Positions 4,955-11,880 of a stretch of 13,781 nucleotides of DNA are shown in pieces. This stretch comes from JAULUH01 sp032111745 (GTDB lineage Bacteria > Chloroflexota > Anaerolineae > JAAEKA01), in assembly GCA_032111745.1 (NCBI GenBank), contig JAULUH010000371.1, forward strand, positions 1-13,781, in the 5' to 3' direction. Position numbers and translations under genes: made by a program. The notes under the pieces were generated by a model, which saw nothing but the letters and a program-made list of their open reading frames with translations, did no database searches and had not been told where the DNA came from. How positions within the stretch are numbered: position 1 is the stretch's first letter; the number at the start of each line of letters is the position of its first letter.

Positions 4955-6853
4955 ATGGCTCCCGCGCTCTCCGATGCCCTCCAGGCCCGGCTGGATAGCC
5001 TCCCCGTCACCCCTGGCGTCTATCTCATGAAGGATCGCCGCGGCTCCGTCATCTACGTCGGCAAGGCCATCAACCTGCGCGCCCGCGTCCGCTCCTACTT
5101 CCAACACTCCGCCCAGCACACCGTCAAGACCCGCCGCCTGGTCTCCGAGATCGTCGACCTGGAATGGATCATCGTCCCCACCGAGGTCGACGCCCTCATC
5201 CTTGAGAACTCCCTCATCAAGCGCTACCTCCCGCGCTTCAACGTCATGCTCAAGGATGACAAGACCTATCCCTATATCAAGATCCACTGGCAGGATGATT
5301 TTCCCAAGGTCTCGGTCACCCGTCGCGTCCAGCGCGACGGCGCTGGTTATTACGGCCCCTTTACCTCGGCCTTCACCGTCCGCGAGACCCTCGACAACCT
5401 GCGCCGTGTCTTCCCCTACCTGACCTGCAACCGGGAGATCACCGGCCAGGACCCGCGCGCCTGCCTCTACTACGACATCAAGCTCTGCGTCGCCCCCTGC
5501 ATCGGCGCCGCCAGCCGCAGCGAGTATCGCGGCATGATGCAGGGCCTGGCCGATTTCCTCGAGGGCAAGAGCGCGGAGGCCATAGAGGCCCTCGAGGACC
5601 GCATGCACAACGCCGCCCGCGCCCTCCAGTTCGAGCGTGCCGCCATGTATCGCGACCAGGTCCGCCTGGCCCAGCGCCTGGTCGAGCGCCAGCAGGTCGT
5701 GGCCCCCGATCCCATCGACCAGGACGTCGTCGCCTTCGCCCGCGACGACGGCGGCGATGAGACCTGCTGCCAGGTCTTCTTCGTGCGCCGCGGGCGCCTG
5801 ATCGGCCGCGAGAGCTTCCTGCTGCCGGCCACCGCCGACGAGCCGCCCGCCGAGCTCCTGGCCACCTTCCTCAGCCAATTCTACGACGATGCCCCGGCCA
5901 TACCCCCGGAGATCCTTCTGCCCTTGGCCCCCACCAGCGATGAGGCCATCGCCCAGTGGCTGGGCGACAAACGCAGCACTGCCCTGGGCGAGCCCGCCAG
6001 CGTCACCCTGGTCGTCACCCCCGACGCCGGCCCCGGCGACGTCATGCGCCTGGCCACCGACAACGCCTTCGAGGTCCTGCGCACCACCCGCGCCGTGCAC
6101 CAGGCCGACAAAAGCAAACAAGTGCTCGCCCTCCAGGAGCTGCAACAGGCCCTTGCCCTCGACCGGCCCCCGGCCCGCATCGAGTGCTTCGACATCTCCA
6201 CCCTCCAGGGCACCAATACCGTCGGCAGTATGGTCGTCTTCGTCGAGGGCACCCCCCGCAAGTCCGACTACCGCCGCTTCAAGATCCGCGGCCGCGGTGC
6301 CCAGGGCGAGCCCGACGACTACGCCGCCATGCGCGAGATGCTGCGCCGCCGCTTCCGCCGCGCCGTCGAGCCCCAGGACAGCGACCCTGGCGCCCGCACC
6401 CGCCGCAGCACCACCTCCTGGACTCTCCTCCCCGACCTCGTCATCGTCGATGGCGGTAAGGGACAGCTGAGGGTGGCCGTGGACGTGCTCAATGAGTTCG
6501 ACCTGCTGGGTGCCGTCCCGGTCGTCGGCCTGGCCAAGCAACGCGAGGAGCTCTTTCTACCCGGCCAATCCAATCCCATCCTGCTCCCGCGCGATGCCGA
6601 GAGCCTCTATCTGGTCCAACGCATCCGCGACGAGGCCCACCGCTTCGCCGTGAGCTACCATCGCGACCTGCGCAGCCAGACCAGCATCATTTCCGAATTA
6701 GACAAAGTACCTGGCATCGGGCCCAAACGACGCCAGGCCTTGCTCAAAGCCTTCGGCTCCGTCGACGCCATCCGCGCCGCCTCCACAGAAGAGTTGGCCG
6801 CCATACCAGGCATGTCTACTGCGGCCGCCCTGGCCCTCAAGGACATCCTGTGA
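4955..6853 (+). CDS. uvrC: Excinuclease ABC subunit C (UvrC)
   Basis: A 632-residue dual-incision nuclease of bacterial nucleotide excision repair, acting with UvrA/UvrB on damaged DNA in the cytoplasm. The N-terminal GIY-YIG domain (about 16-95) makes the 3' cut: GVYLMKD (21-27), IYVGKA (33-38), catalytic-type E84. A four-cysteine set C158, C170, C178 and C182 has the 12-8-4 spacing known for the [4Fe-4S] site of E. coli UvrC. A UVR/UvrB-contact motif lies at about 203-245. The RNase-H-like 5'-incision domain shows FDISTLQG (D413), IVDGGKGQL (D499) and RDEAHRFA (H562). Tandem HhH motifs close the protein (VPGIGPKRRQALL 585-597, IPGMS 617-621). Length is normal. ATG 4955 fits family starts and lies directly after the TATAAT box. 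It heads an operon with rtcA, whose GTG overlaps the uvrC stop by 4 nt. Confidence 0.97.
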   Translation: MAPALSDALQARLDSLPVTPGVYLMKDRRGSVIYVGKAINLRARVRSYFQHSAQHTVKTRRLVSEIVDLEWIIVPTEVDALILENSLIKRYLPRFNVMLKDDKTYPYIKIHWQDDFPKVSVTRRVQRDGAGYYGPFTSAFTVRETLDNLRRVFPYLTCNREITGQDPRACLYYDIKLCVAPCIGAASRSEYRGMMQGLADFLEGKSAEAIEALEDRMHNAARALQFERAAMYRDQVRLAQRLVERQQVVAPDPIDQDVVAFARDDGGDETCCQVFFVRRGRLIGRESFLLPATADEPPAELLATFLSQFYDDAPAIPPEILLPLAPTSDEAIAQWLGDKRSTALGEPASVTLVVTPDAGPGDVMRLATDNAFEVLRTTRAVHQADKSKQVLALQELQQALALDRPPARIECFDISTLQGTNTVGSMVVFVEGTPRKSDYRRFKIRGRGAQGEPDDYAAMREMLRRRFRRAVEPQDSDPGARTRRSTTSWTLLPDLVIVDGGKGQLRVAVDVLNEFDLLGAVPVVGLAKQREELFLPGQSNPILLPRDAESLYLVQRIRDEAHRFAVSYHRDLRSQTSIISELDKVPGIGPKRRQALLKAFGSVDAIRAASTEELAAIPGMSTAAALALKDIL

Positions 6854-7968
6854 CCCCGCTCACCATAGACGGCAGCATCGGCGAGGGCGGCGGCCAGGTC
6901 CTGCGCACCGCCCTCAGCCTCTCCGCCCTGCTCAACCACCCCGTCGAGCTGGTCAATATCCGTGCCGGACGCCGGCAGACCGGCCTTCGCCCCCAACACG
7001 TGCAGGCGGTGCGGGCCACAGCCGCCCTCTGCAACGCGGACGTCACAGGCGACGCGGAGCACAGCACGACCCTGCTGTTTGAGCCCCGCACGCCACCCCG
7101 CGCCGGTTCCTACCGCTTCGACATCGGTACCGCCGGCTCAGCTACCCTGCTGCTGCAGTGCGTCTTGATACCCCTGAGCTTGGCCAGCGGGCCTTCCGAG
7201 GTCACCGTGACCGGCGGCACCCACGTCGCCTGGAGCCCTCCCTTTGATTTTCTGCTCCAGGTCTATCTGCCTGCCCTGGAGCCCCTGGGGTTTCAGGCCC
7301 AAGCCCGCTTGAATCGCTGGGGCTTCTATCCCCAGGGTGGGGGCCAAATCGTCCTCTCCGTGGCGCCCCGCCAGGCGCCACCCCCGGCGGCACCAGGGTG
7401 GGCCGGCCCGCGCGCGCCGCTCAGCTCCCTGCACATCCTGTCGGCTGCGTCCCTGGTCGGCAACCAGGTCACGGCCCGCCAGGCCAGCCAGGCCCATAAC
7501 CGTCTGCTTGACGCCGGCTTCTCCCCCAGCCTCCTGCACACCCGCTTGCTCAACCCAAAGACGGCCGGGCCCGGCACCTGTGTCTTCCTCCTGGCCTCTT
7601 ATGACCCCGGCCAGCACGCCGGCTTCACTGCCTACGGCCGCCGCGGCTATCCCGCCGAGCGCGTGGCCGATGATGCTGTCGACGCCTTCTTGCGCCACCA
7701 CCGCAGCGACGCCGCCGTCGACCCCCACCTGGCCGACCAGCTGCTGCTGCCCCTGGCGGTCTCCGGCCACAGCCTGCACTTCACCACCAGCGAGATCACC
7801 GGGCACCTGGTGACCAATGCCGCGGTCATCGCCCGGTTCCTCGGGCCCTGCGTGGCCGTGGACGGCGCGCTAGGAGCCCCCGGAACCGTCCGTATCGACC
7901 ACTCACCCGGCCTGCCGGACCGGCCTCCCGGCCAGTCCGCTGCCCCACCTCCAGCCCTCCCATGCTAG
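6850..7968 (+). CDS. rtcA: RNA 3'-terminal phosphate cyclase (RtcA)
   Basis: A 372-residue enzyme that converts RNA 3'-phosphate ends to 2',3'-cyclic phosphates with ATP, through an adenylated His. Evidence: N-terminal IDGSIGEGGGQVLRTALSLS (6-25), the RAGRRQTGLRPQHVQAV block (38-54) and DIGTAGSATLLLQC (91-104). Later come the GGTHVAWSPPFD stretch (122-133), RWGFYPQGGGQI (156-167), ADQLLLPLAVSG (295-306) and the nucleotidyl-acceptor His in GHLVTN (H319). The Cys-containing insert domain fits about 185-280. Residues after about 352 are a Pro-rich, low-complexity tail, partly shaped by the overlap with rnz. The start is GTG 6850, sharing GTGA with the uvrC stop; there is no good SD, so translation is probably coupled. 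In many bacteria rtcA pairs with rtcB and rtcR; neither is here. Its partner is instead rnz, another RNA 3'-end enzyme. Confidence 0.95.
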   Translation: MTPLTIDGSIGEGGGQVLRTALSLSALLNHPVELVNIRAGRRQTGLRPQHVQAVRATAALCNADVTGDAEHSTTLLFEPRTPPRAGSYRFDIGTAGSATLLLQCVLIPLSLASGPSEVTVTGGTHVAWSPPFDFLLQVYLPALEPLGFQAQARLNRWGFYPQGGGQIVLSVAPRQAPPPAAPGWAGPRAPLSSLHILSAASLVGNQVTARQASQAHNRLLDAGFSPSLLHTRLLNPKTAGPGTCVFLLASYDPGQHAGFTAYGRRGYPAERVADDAVDAFLRHHRSDAAVDPHLADQLLLPLAVSGHSLHFTTSEITGHLVTNAAVIARFLGPCVAVDGALGAPGTVRIDHSPGLPDRPPGQSAAPPPALPC

Positions 7969-8906
7969 AACTTACCTTCCTCGGCACCTCAGCCTCCGCG
8001 CCCACCATCCAGCGCGGGCTCTCCTCCGCCATCGTGGCCCACCGCGAGTATCGCTTCATGATCGACTGCGGCGAAGGCACCCAGCGGCAACTCCTGAAAT
8101 CTGGCCTGGGCTTCAAGCGCCTCGATCGCATCCTCCTGACCCACGGCCACCTCGACCACATCCTGGGCCTCGGCGGCCTCATCTCCACCTTTGGCCGCTG
8201 GGAGATGATCGAGGAGATCGACATCTACGCCGGCCAGTGGGCCCTCCAGCGCGTCGCCGACCTGCTGGCCGTCGTCTTCGGCACCGTCGACAACCTGCCC
8301 ATGCACGTGAACCTGCGTGAGCTGGCCCCAGGCACCCTGCTGGACGACGGCGAGTTCCGTCTCAGCACCTTCCCCGTCAGCCATCGTGGCCCCGGCTGCT
8401 TCGGCTTCAGCTTCGAGGAAGCCACCCGGCGCCCCTTCCTGGCCGAGCAGGCCGCCGCCCTCGACATCCCCGCCGGCCCCATCCGCCGCCAGCTGGTCCA
8501 GGGCCATCCTGTGGTCCTGCCCGATGGCCGCCACATTGACCCCGACCAGGTCCTTGGCCCCGCCCAGCCGGGCGCCCGCCTCATGTTCGTCGGCGATGTC
8601 GGGCACACCGAAAACCTGCTGGAAGTCGCCCGTGGGGCCAATACCCTGGTCATCGAGGCCACCTACCTGGAGGAGGAGGCCGCCATGGCCCGCCGCTTCG
8701 GCCACCTGACCGCTGCCCAGGCTGCCCGGCTGGCCCGAGAGGCCGGCGTCGGCACCCTTATCCTGCACCACCTCTCCCGCCGCTACCTGGCCCGCCAGGT
8801 GCTGGCCGAGGCCCGTCCCATCTTCGAAAACACTATCATCGCCAACGACTTCGACCACTTCCGCATCGTCAAACAAGAGCCCGCCACCCTCATCCCCCCA
8901 CCCTAG
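7962..8906 (+). CDS. rnz: Ribonuclease Z (tRNase Z), tRNA 3' processing endonuclease
   Basis: A 314-residue metallo-beta-lactamase-fold nuclease that cuts 3' trailers from pre-tRNA. The N-terminus MLELTFLGTSASAPTIQRG is typical of the ElaC/short tRNase Z group, as is IDCGEGTQRQLL (34-45). The zinc motif is THGHLDHILGL (60-70: H61, H63, D65, H66). Other ligands are H141 (PVSHRGPGCFGF), D212 (FVGDVGHTENLL) and H270 (LHHLSRRYL). The family HEAT-type motif appears as IEATYLEEEA (231-240) and GHLTAAQAA (247-255). The 150-200 insert with Arg- and Pro-rich stretches would belong to the tRNA-binding exosite region. Length is normal. ATG 7962 overlaps the end of rtcA by 7 nt, so the two are co-translated. 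It is the last gene of the uvrC operon; the large palindrome at 8971-9031 follows 64 nt later. Confidence 0.95.
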   Translation: MLELTFLGTSASAPTIQRGLSSAIVAHREYRFMIDCGEGTQRQLLKSGLGFKRLDRILLTHGHLDHILGLGGLISTFGRWEMIEEIDIYAGQWALQRVADLLAVVFGTVDNLPMHVNLRELAPGTLLDDGEFRLSTFPVSHRGPGCFGFSFEEATRRPFLAEQAAALDIPAGPIRRQLVQGHPVVLPDGRHIDPDQVLGPAQPGARLMFVGDVGHTENLLEVARGANTLVIEATYLEEEAAMARRFGHLTAAQAARLAREAGVGTLILHHLSRRYLARQVLAEARPIFENTIIANDFDHFRIVKQEPATLIPPP

Positions 8907-8970
8907 CGGTGGCGTGACTGATTTGCTCGTTGCGAGAGCCCTGTACCGCCGGCTGGTATCCGTGGCGTAG

Positions 8971-9031
8971 GGGCATGAATGGCGGGGCGGGCGGGGCTGC
9001 GGCAGCCCCGCCCGCCCCGCCATTCATGCCC
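8971..9031. repeat. Perfect 30-bp-arm palindrome between rnz and rpsB
   Basis: The arm 8971-9000 (beginning GGGCATGAATGGCGGGGC) is the exact reverse complement of 9002-9031, with one central base (G9001). In RNA it would fold into a very stable GC-rich hairpin, with the loop forming by opening the central GCTGCGGCAGC. There is no T run after it, so it is not a classic intrinsic terminator, though it could stop polymerase or protect the 3' end of the uvrC-rtcA-rnz mRNA. Symmetry reaches neither rnz nor the rpsB promoter. Because it is a palindrome, false ORFs on both strands encode nearly the same Gly/Ala/Pro peptide. Confidence 0.9.
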
Positions 9032-9102
9032 TGGTCGTTCATGACGCCGGTATTCGTTGCTGCGGTATGCCGTTTCACCGGTCTCAACTCCACCCGACCA
9101 AT

Positions 9103-9132
9103 TTGCTGCCCCCACAGTCCCTATGGTATACT
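9103..9132 (+). promoter_or_regulatory. Promoter of the rpsB-tsf-pyrH-frr-uppS-cdsA operon
   Basis: TTGCTG (9103-9108), an 18-nt spacer and TATACT (9127-9132), preceded by TGG, so this is also an extended -10 (TGn-TATACT). The predicted start near 9139 places a 9-bp palindrome at the very 5' end of the mRNA. Confidence 0.7.
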
Positions 9133-9138
9133 CCCTCT

Positions 9139-9296
9139 CCGAGCGCGCCCGGCGCGCTCGTATTATGCACGCCCAGCGCGCGCCGGCTAACCCCGGTAGC
9201 TGCCCCTGGTGTGCTCCGCCTCCCACGGGACGGAGTCTATGGGCAGCAGCGCCAGGCGGAGGTAATAACACTTTCCAGAGGAGGCTTGATACAACC
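9139..9296 (+). promoter_or_regulatory. Structured rpsB 5' leader, candidate autoregulatory element
   Basis: Three sets of pairings are visible. GAGCGCGCC (9141-9149) with GGCGCGCTC (9151-9159) lies at the transcript start. GCTGCCC (9199-9205) with GGGCAGC (9241-9247) encloses CTCCG (9214-9218) with CGGAG (9231-9235). Competing with these, CTCCGCCT (9214-9221) pairs with AGGCGGAG (9254-9261). The last excludes the CTCCG/CGGAG helix, so the leader could switch. The SD AGAGGAGG (9277-9284) lies just downstream. S2 represses its own rpsB-tsf mRNA in E. coli; whether this unrelated leader does the same is inference. Confidence 0.5.
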
Positions 9297-10277
9297 GTGG
9301 CAGTAGCATCTATGAAAGACCTGTTGGAGGCCGGCGTTCACTTCGGCCACCGCACCCAGCGCTGGCATCCGAAGATGAAGCCCTATCTCTTCACCGAGCG
9401 CAACGGGATCCATATCATCGACCTGCAGCAGACCATGAGCCAGCTGGAGCTGGCCCACCAACGCGTCCAAAACGTGGTGGCCTCGGGCGGCACCGTGCTC
9501 TTCGTCGGCACCAAGAAACAGGCCCAGCAGACCGTCGCCGAGTCCGCCGCCGGCGTAAACATGCCCTACGTCGACTACCGCTGGCTCGGCGGCACCCTGA
9601 CCAACTTCCGCACCATCCGCCAGCGCGTCGAGTACCTGCAAAGCCTCGAACAGCAGCTGGCCCGCGGCGAATTCGAGCGGCTGACCAAGAAAGAGGCCCT
9701 CGATCAGCAGCGCGAGATCGAGAAGCTGAATCGCCGCCTCGGCGGCCTGCGGGAGATGCGCCGCCTGCCTGACCTGGTGTTCATCACCGACGTCAAGCGC
9801 GAGGACATCGCCGTCAACGAGTGTAATAAACTCAACATCCCGATCATCGCTATGGTCGATACCAACTGCGATCCCGACCCCATCGACCTGGTTATCCCGG
9901 CCAATGACGATGCCATCCGCGCCATCAAGCTGATCACCGGCGTCATCGCCGACGGCGTGTCCGAAGGGATGCACCAGCGCGAGGTCATCGCCGCCGAAGA
10001 GGGTGAGGATTATCTTACCATCGACGAGGAGATCCGCGAGCCCGAGATCTTCCTCGGCCCGTCCACCCTCGCCAAGCTCCGCAGCGGCATGCTGGATGAA
10101 GACGAGGAGCCCCAAGGCCGCCGCACCATCTCCGTGGGTGACGACGAGGACGAGTTCAAATTCGAGGCTGAGGACATGGAGTTCCCGGAGTCTGAGGCCA
10201 GCGAGGACGAAGCCCCAGCTGCTGAGGCCGATGAGGCTGCCGAGGACGACGAGTCCGCGGAGCGCGACGCCAGCTGA
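9297..10277 (+). CDS. rpsB: 30S ribosomal protein S2 with long acidic C-terminal extension
   Basis: A 326-residue protein (usual S2 is about 230-260) that assembles late at the 30S head-platform junction. Conserved blocks are MKDLLEAGVHFGHRTQRWHP (6-25), NGIHIIDLQQT (36-46), LFVGTKKQAQ (68-77), YVDYRWLGGTLTNF (91-104), LPDLVFITDV (157-166) and IPIIAMVDTNCDPDPIDLVI (181-200). NDDAIRAIKLI (203-213) closes the core. From about 227 the protein runs into a tail rich in Glu/Asp, ending EADEAAEDDESAERDAS. The start is GTG 9297, giving the family N-terminus; AGAGGAGG lies 12 nt upstream. The frame is open further upstream to 9057, but those codons cover the promoter and are not conserved in character. 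ATG 9312 is a weaker alternative. It is first in the operon, with tsf after a hairpin-containing gap. Confidence 0.97.
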   Translation: MAVASMKDLLEAGVHFGHRTQRWHPKMKPYLFTERNGIHIIDLQQTMSQLELAHQRVQNVVASGGTVLFVGTKKQAQQTVAESAAGVNMPYVDYRWLGGTLTNFRTIRQRVEYLQSLEQQLARGEFERLTKKEALDQQREIEKLNRRLGGLREMRRLPDLVFITDVKREDIAVNECNKLNIPIIAMVDTNCDPDPIDLVIPANDDAIRAIKLITGVIADGVSEGMHQREVIAAEEGEDYLTIDEEIREPEIFLGPSTLAKLRSGMLDEDEEPQGRRTISVGDDEDEFKFEAEDMEFPESEASEDEAPAAEADEAAEDDESAERDAS

Positions 10278-10375
10278 GATTGCACGGCGGTCTTGGTGGC
10301 CATGAAGCGATGACCCCGGCACCGATGAAGACCGAATCTTGGGCATAGCAGTCACGGCGACGGGGTTGCCAACTG

Positions 10376-10412
10376 GCAGGGCACTGGCAGAGCATAAGTT
10401 CCAGTGCCCTGC
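10376..10412 (+). promoter_or_regulatory. Strong hairpin in the rpsB-tsf intergenic region
   Basis: A perfect 12-bp stem GCAGGGCACTGG (10376-10387) / CCAGTGCCCTGC (10401-10412) with a 13-nt loop. No T run follows, so it is not a full terminator. It lies 44 nt before the tsf start and may act as an attenuator, an RNA-processing site or a stability element setting the S2 to EF-Ts ratio. The rest of the 179-nt gap (10278-10456) shows no gene or clear promoter. Confidence 0.65.
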
Positions 10413-10456
10413 ACCTGCACAAAGACACAACAACACACTCTTGAGGAGAGTTCACC

Positions 10457-11056
10457 TTGGCTATTACAGCAGAGATGGTAAAGAAGCTCCGTGAGGAGAC
10501 CGGCGCCGGCGTGCTCGACTGCAAAAAGGCGTTGGAGGAGACCGGTGGCAACTTCGAGCAGGCCGCCGAGATTCTGCGCCAGAAGGGCCTGGCCGCCGCT
10601 GCGAAGAAGAGCACTCGCGAGGCCAACGAGGGCATGATCGGTTCCTACATCCACATGGGCGCCAAGGTAGCCGCCATCGTGGAACTCAACTGCGAAACTG
10701 ACTTCGTGGCCCGCACCGAGGAGTTCCAGACCCTCGCCCGAGACCTGGCGATGCAGGTGGTGGCCTCCCGCCCGCGCTTCGTCAGCCGCGAACACATTCC
10801 AGCCGACGTGCTCGAGCAGGAGCGCGCCGCCGCCGCCGCCCAGGGCGAAGGCAGCGGCAAACCTGCCGAGGTGCGCGAGAAGATGATCGACGGCAAGATG
10901 GAGAAATTCTATCAGGAGACGGTCCTCCTGGAACAACCGTTTATCAAGGACCCGAGCAAGTCCGTTGGCAATCTCATCACCGAGTCGGTCGCCAGGCTGG
11001 GCGAGAACATCATCGTGCGCCGCTTTGCCCGCCTCGAAATCAACGAGGAGCTCTAG
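10457..11056 (+). CDS. tsf: Elongation factor Ts (short form)
   Basis: A 199-residue guanine nucleotide exchange factor that regenerates EF-Tu-GTP. The N-terminal UBA-like domain is clear: ITAEMVKKLREETGAGVLDC (3-22) then KKALEETGGNFEQAAEILRQ (23-42). The core has the diagnostic ELNCETDFVARTEEF (76-90), and the dimerisation-type C-terminus runs through MIDGKMEKFYQETVLLEQ (143-160) to VARLGENIIVRRF (178-190). It is far shorter than the E. coli protein (about 283), matching the single-core EF-Ts known from Thermus and others, so it is complete, not truncated. The start is TTG 10457: an SD GAGGAG (10443-10448) precedes it at a usable distance, and the resulting MAITAEMV matches the family. It follows rpsB after a 179-nt gap with a strong hairpin and precedes pyrH by 12 nt. 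Confidence 0.96.
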   Translation: MAITAEMVKKLREETGAGVLDCKKALEETGGNFEQAAEILRQKGLAAAAKKSTREANEGMIGSYIHMGAKVAAIVELNCETDFVARTEEFQTLARDLAMQVVASRPRFVSREHIPADVLEQERAAAAAQGEGSGKPAEVREKMIDGKMEKFYQETVLLEQPFIKDPSKSVGNLITESVARLGENIIVRRFARLEINEEL

Positions 11057-11068
11057 TCTCCTACCCAG

Positions 11069-11782
11069 ATGCCCGAACTCAAACACAAACGCGTCCTGCT
11101 GAAGATCGGCGGCGAGTCCCTGGCCGGACCCCAGGGCTACGGCATTGATCCCCTGCGTGCCGTCGAGGTTGCCCAAAAGATCCGCGAGGTCAGGGACCTG
11201 GGCGTCCAGGTTGCCCTGGTCCTCGGCGCCGGAAATATCTGGCGCGGCAAAGATGGACTGGCCCACGGCATGGAGCGTGCCACCGCCGATCATATGGGCA
11301 TGCTGGCGACGGTTATGAACGCCCTGGCCCTGCAGGACGCCCTGGAACAGGTTGGCGTAACCACACGCGTGCAAACCTCCATCGAGATGCGCGCCCTGGC
11401 TGAGCCCTATATCCGGCTACGCGCCATCCGCCACCTCGAGAAGGACCGCGTGGTCATCATCGGCGCCGGCACCGGCAATCCCTATTTCACCACCGACACC
11501 GCCGCCGCCCTGCGGGCCATGGAGATCGGCGCCGACGCCCTGATCAAGGCCACCAAGGTCGATGCCGTCTACGACGCCGACCCCAAGACCGACCCCAACG
11601 CCCGCCGCTTCGAATCACTGTCCTATGGCGACGCCCTCAACCTGCGGGTCGGCGTGATGGATATCACCGCCATTACCCTGTGCATGGAGAACAACATGCC
11701 GATCTACGTCGTGGATCTCTGGCAACCCCATGTGCTTACGGACCTGGTCACGGGAAAGCGCGTCGGCACCATCATCTCCTAG
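11069..11782 (+). CDS. pyrH: Uridylate kinase (UMP kinase)
   Basis: A 237-residue amino-acid-kinase-fold enzyme phosphorylating UMP to UDP with ATP; the hexameric bacterial type, feeding nucleic-acid and UDP-sugar synthesis. Motifs: RVLLKIGGESLAG (8-20; Gly replaces the commoner Ser of KLSGE), LVLGAGNIWRG (50-60), ATADHMGMLATVMNALALQD (71-90), IIGAGTGNPYFTTDTAAALR (130-149) and IKATKVDAVYDADPK (159-173). The closing part is MPIYVVDLWQPHVLTDLVTG (210-229). Length is typical. ATG 11069 lies 12 nt after the tsf stop with no clear SD, so translation is probably coupled to tsf. Membership between tsf and frr is the conserved arrangement in many bacteria. Confidence 0.96.
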   Translation: MPELKHKRVLLKIGGESLAGPQGYGIDPLRAVEVAQKIREVRDLGVQVALVLGAGNIWRGKDGLAHGMERATADHMGMLATVMNALALQDALEQVGVTTRVQTSIEMRALAEPYIRLRAIRHLEKDRVVIIGAGTGNPYFTTDTAAALRAMEIGADALIKATKVDAVYDADPKTDPNARRFESLSYGDALNLRVGVMDITAITLCMENNMPIYVVDLWQPHVLTDLVTGKRVGTIIS

Positions 11783-11787
11783 GCCAG

Positions 11788-11874
11788 TGCCTGATCGTCA
11801 CCCGGCCTTTCCTTGCAGCCCGCTGGCCGGCTGGCCCACCTTGACGCAACGATCCGAACCAGGATCAGGTGGAG
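11788..11874 (+). promoter_or_regulatory. Possible SD-sequestering pairings in the frr leader
   Basis: In the 98-nt pyrH-frr gap, CCTGATC (11790-11796) can pair with GATCAGG (11863-11869), CCACCT (11836-11841) with AGGTGG (11867-11872), or GATCC (11851-11855) with GGATC (11862-11866). The first two cover part of the frr SD AGGTGGAG (11867-11874), and the three options exclude each other. This could set frr translation, but short matches of this kind also arise by chance. Confidence 0.3.
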
Positions 11875-11880
11875 CAAACC

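Larger units (their letters stand above)
8907..9296. other. Intergenic region rnz-rpsB (390 bp)
   Basis: It holds the perfect palindrome (8971-9031), the rpsB promoter (9103-9132) and a structured 5' leader of about 158 nt (9139-9296). No protein gene is supported; open frames crossing it are palindrome or out-of-frame artefacts. Confidence 0.7.

Noticed and set aside
4838..6541. 567-codon open frame antisense to uvrC
   Set aside because: The encoded protein is low-complexity (Gly, Ala, Val, Asp, Glu runs) with no recognisable fold. It arises from the strong C bias at third codon positions of uvrC on the other strand.
8971..9031. Intrinsic terminator reading of the long palindrome
   Set aside because: No T run follows either arm within about 10 nt, so it is listed as a palindrome of unknown role rather than a terminator.
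8890..9190. Two opposite-strand small ORFs sharing a Gly/Ala/Pro-rich peptide
   Set aside because: The shared peptide is only the translation of the perfect palindrome at 8971-9031 read from both strands; it is not evidence for a protein.
9057..9296. 80-codon N-terminal extension of rpsB
   Set aside because: It overlaps the promoter and structured leader, and its sequence is unlike S2; GTG 9297 gives the family N-terminus.
9237..10436. 399-codon open frame antisense to rpsB
   Set aside because: It mirrors the conserved S2 gene and its promoter region and has no coding character of its own; a composition-driven shadow.
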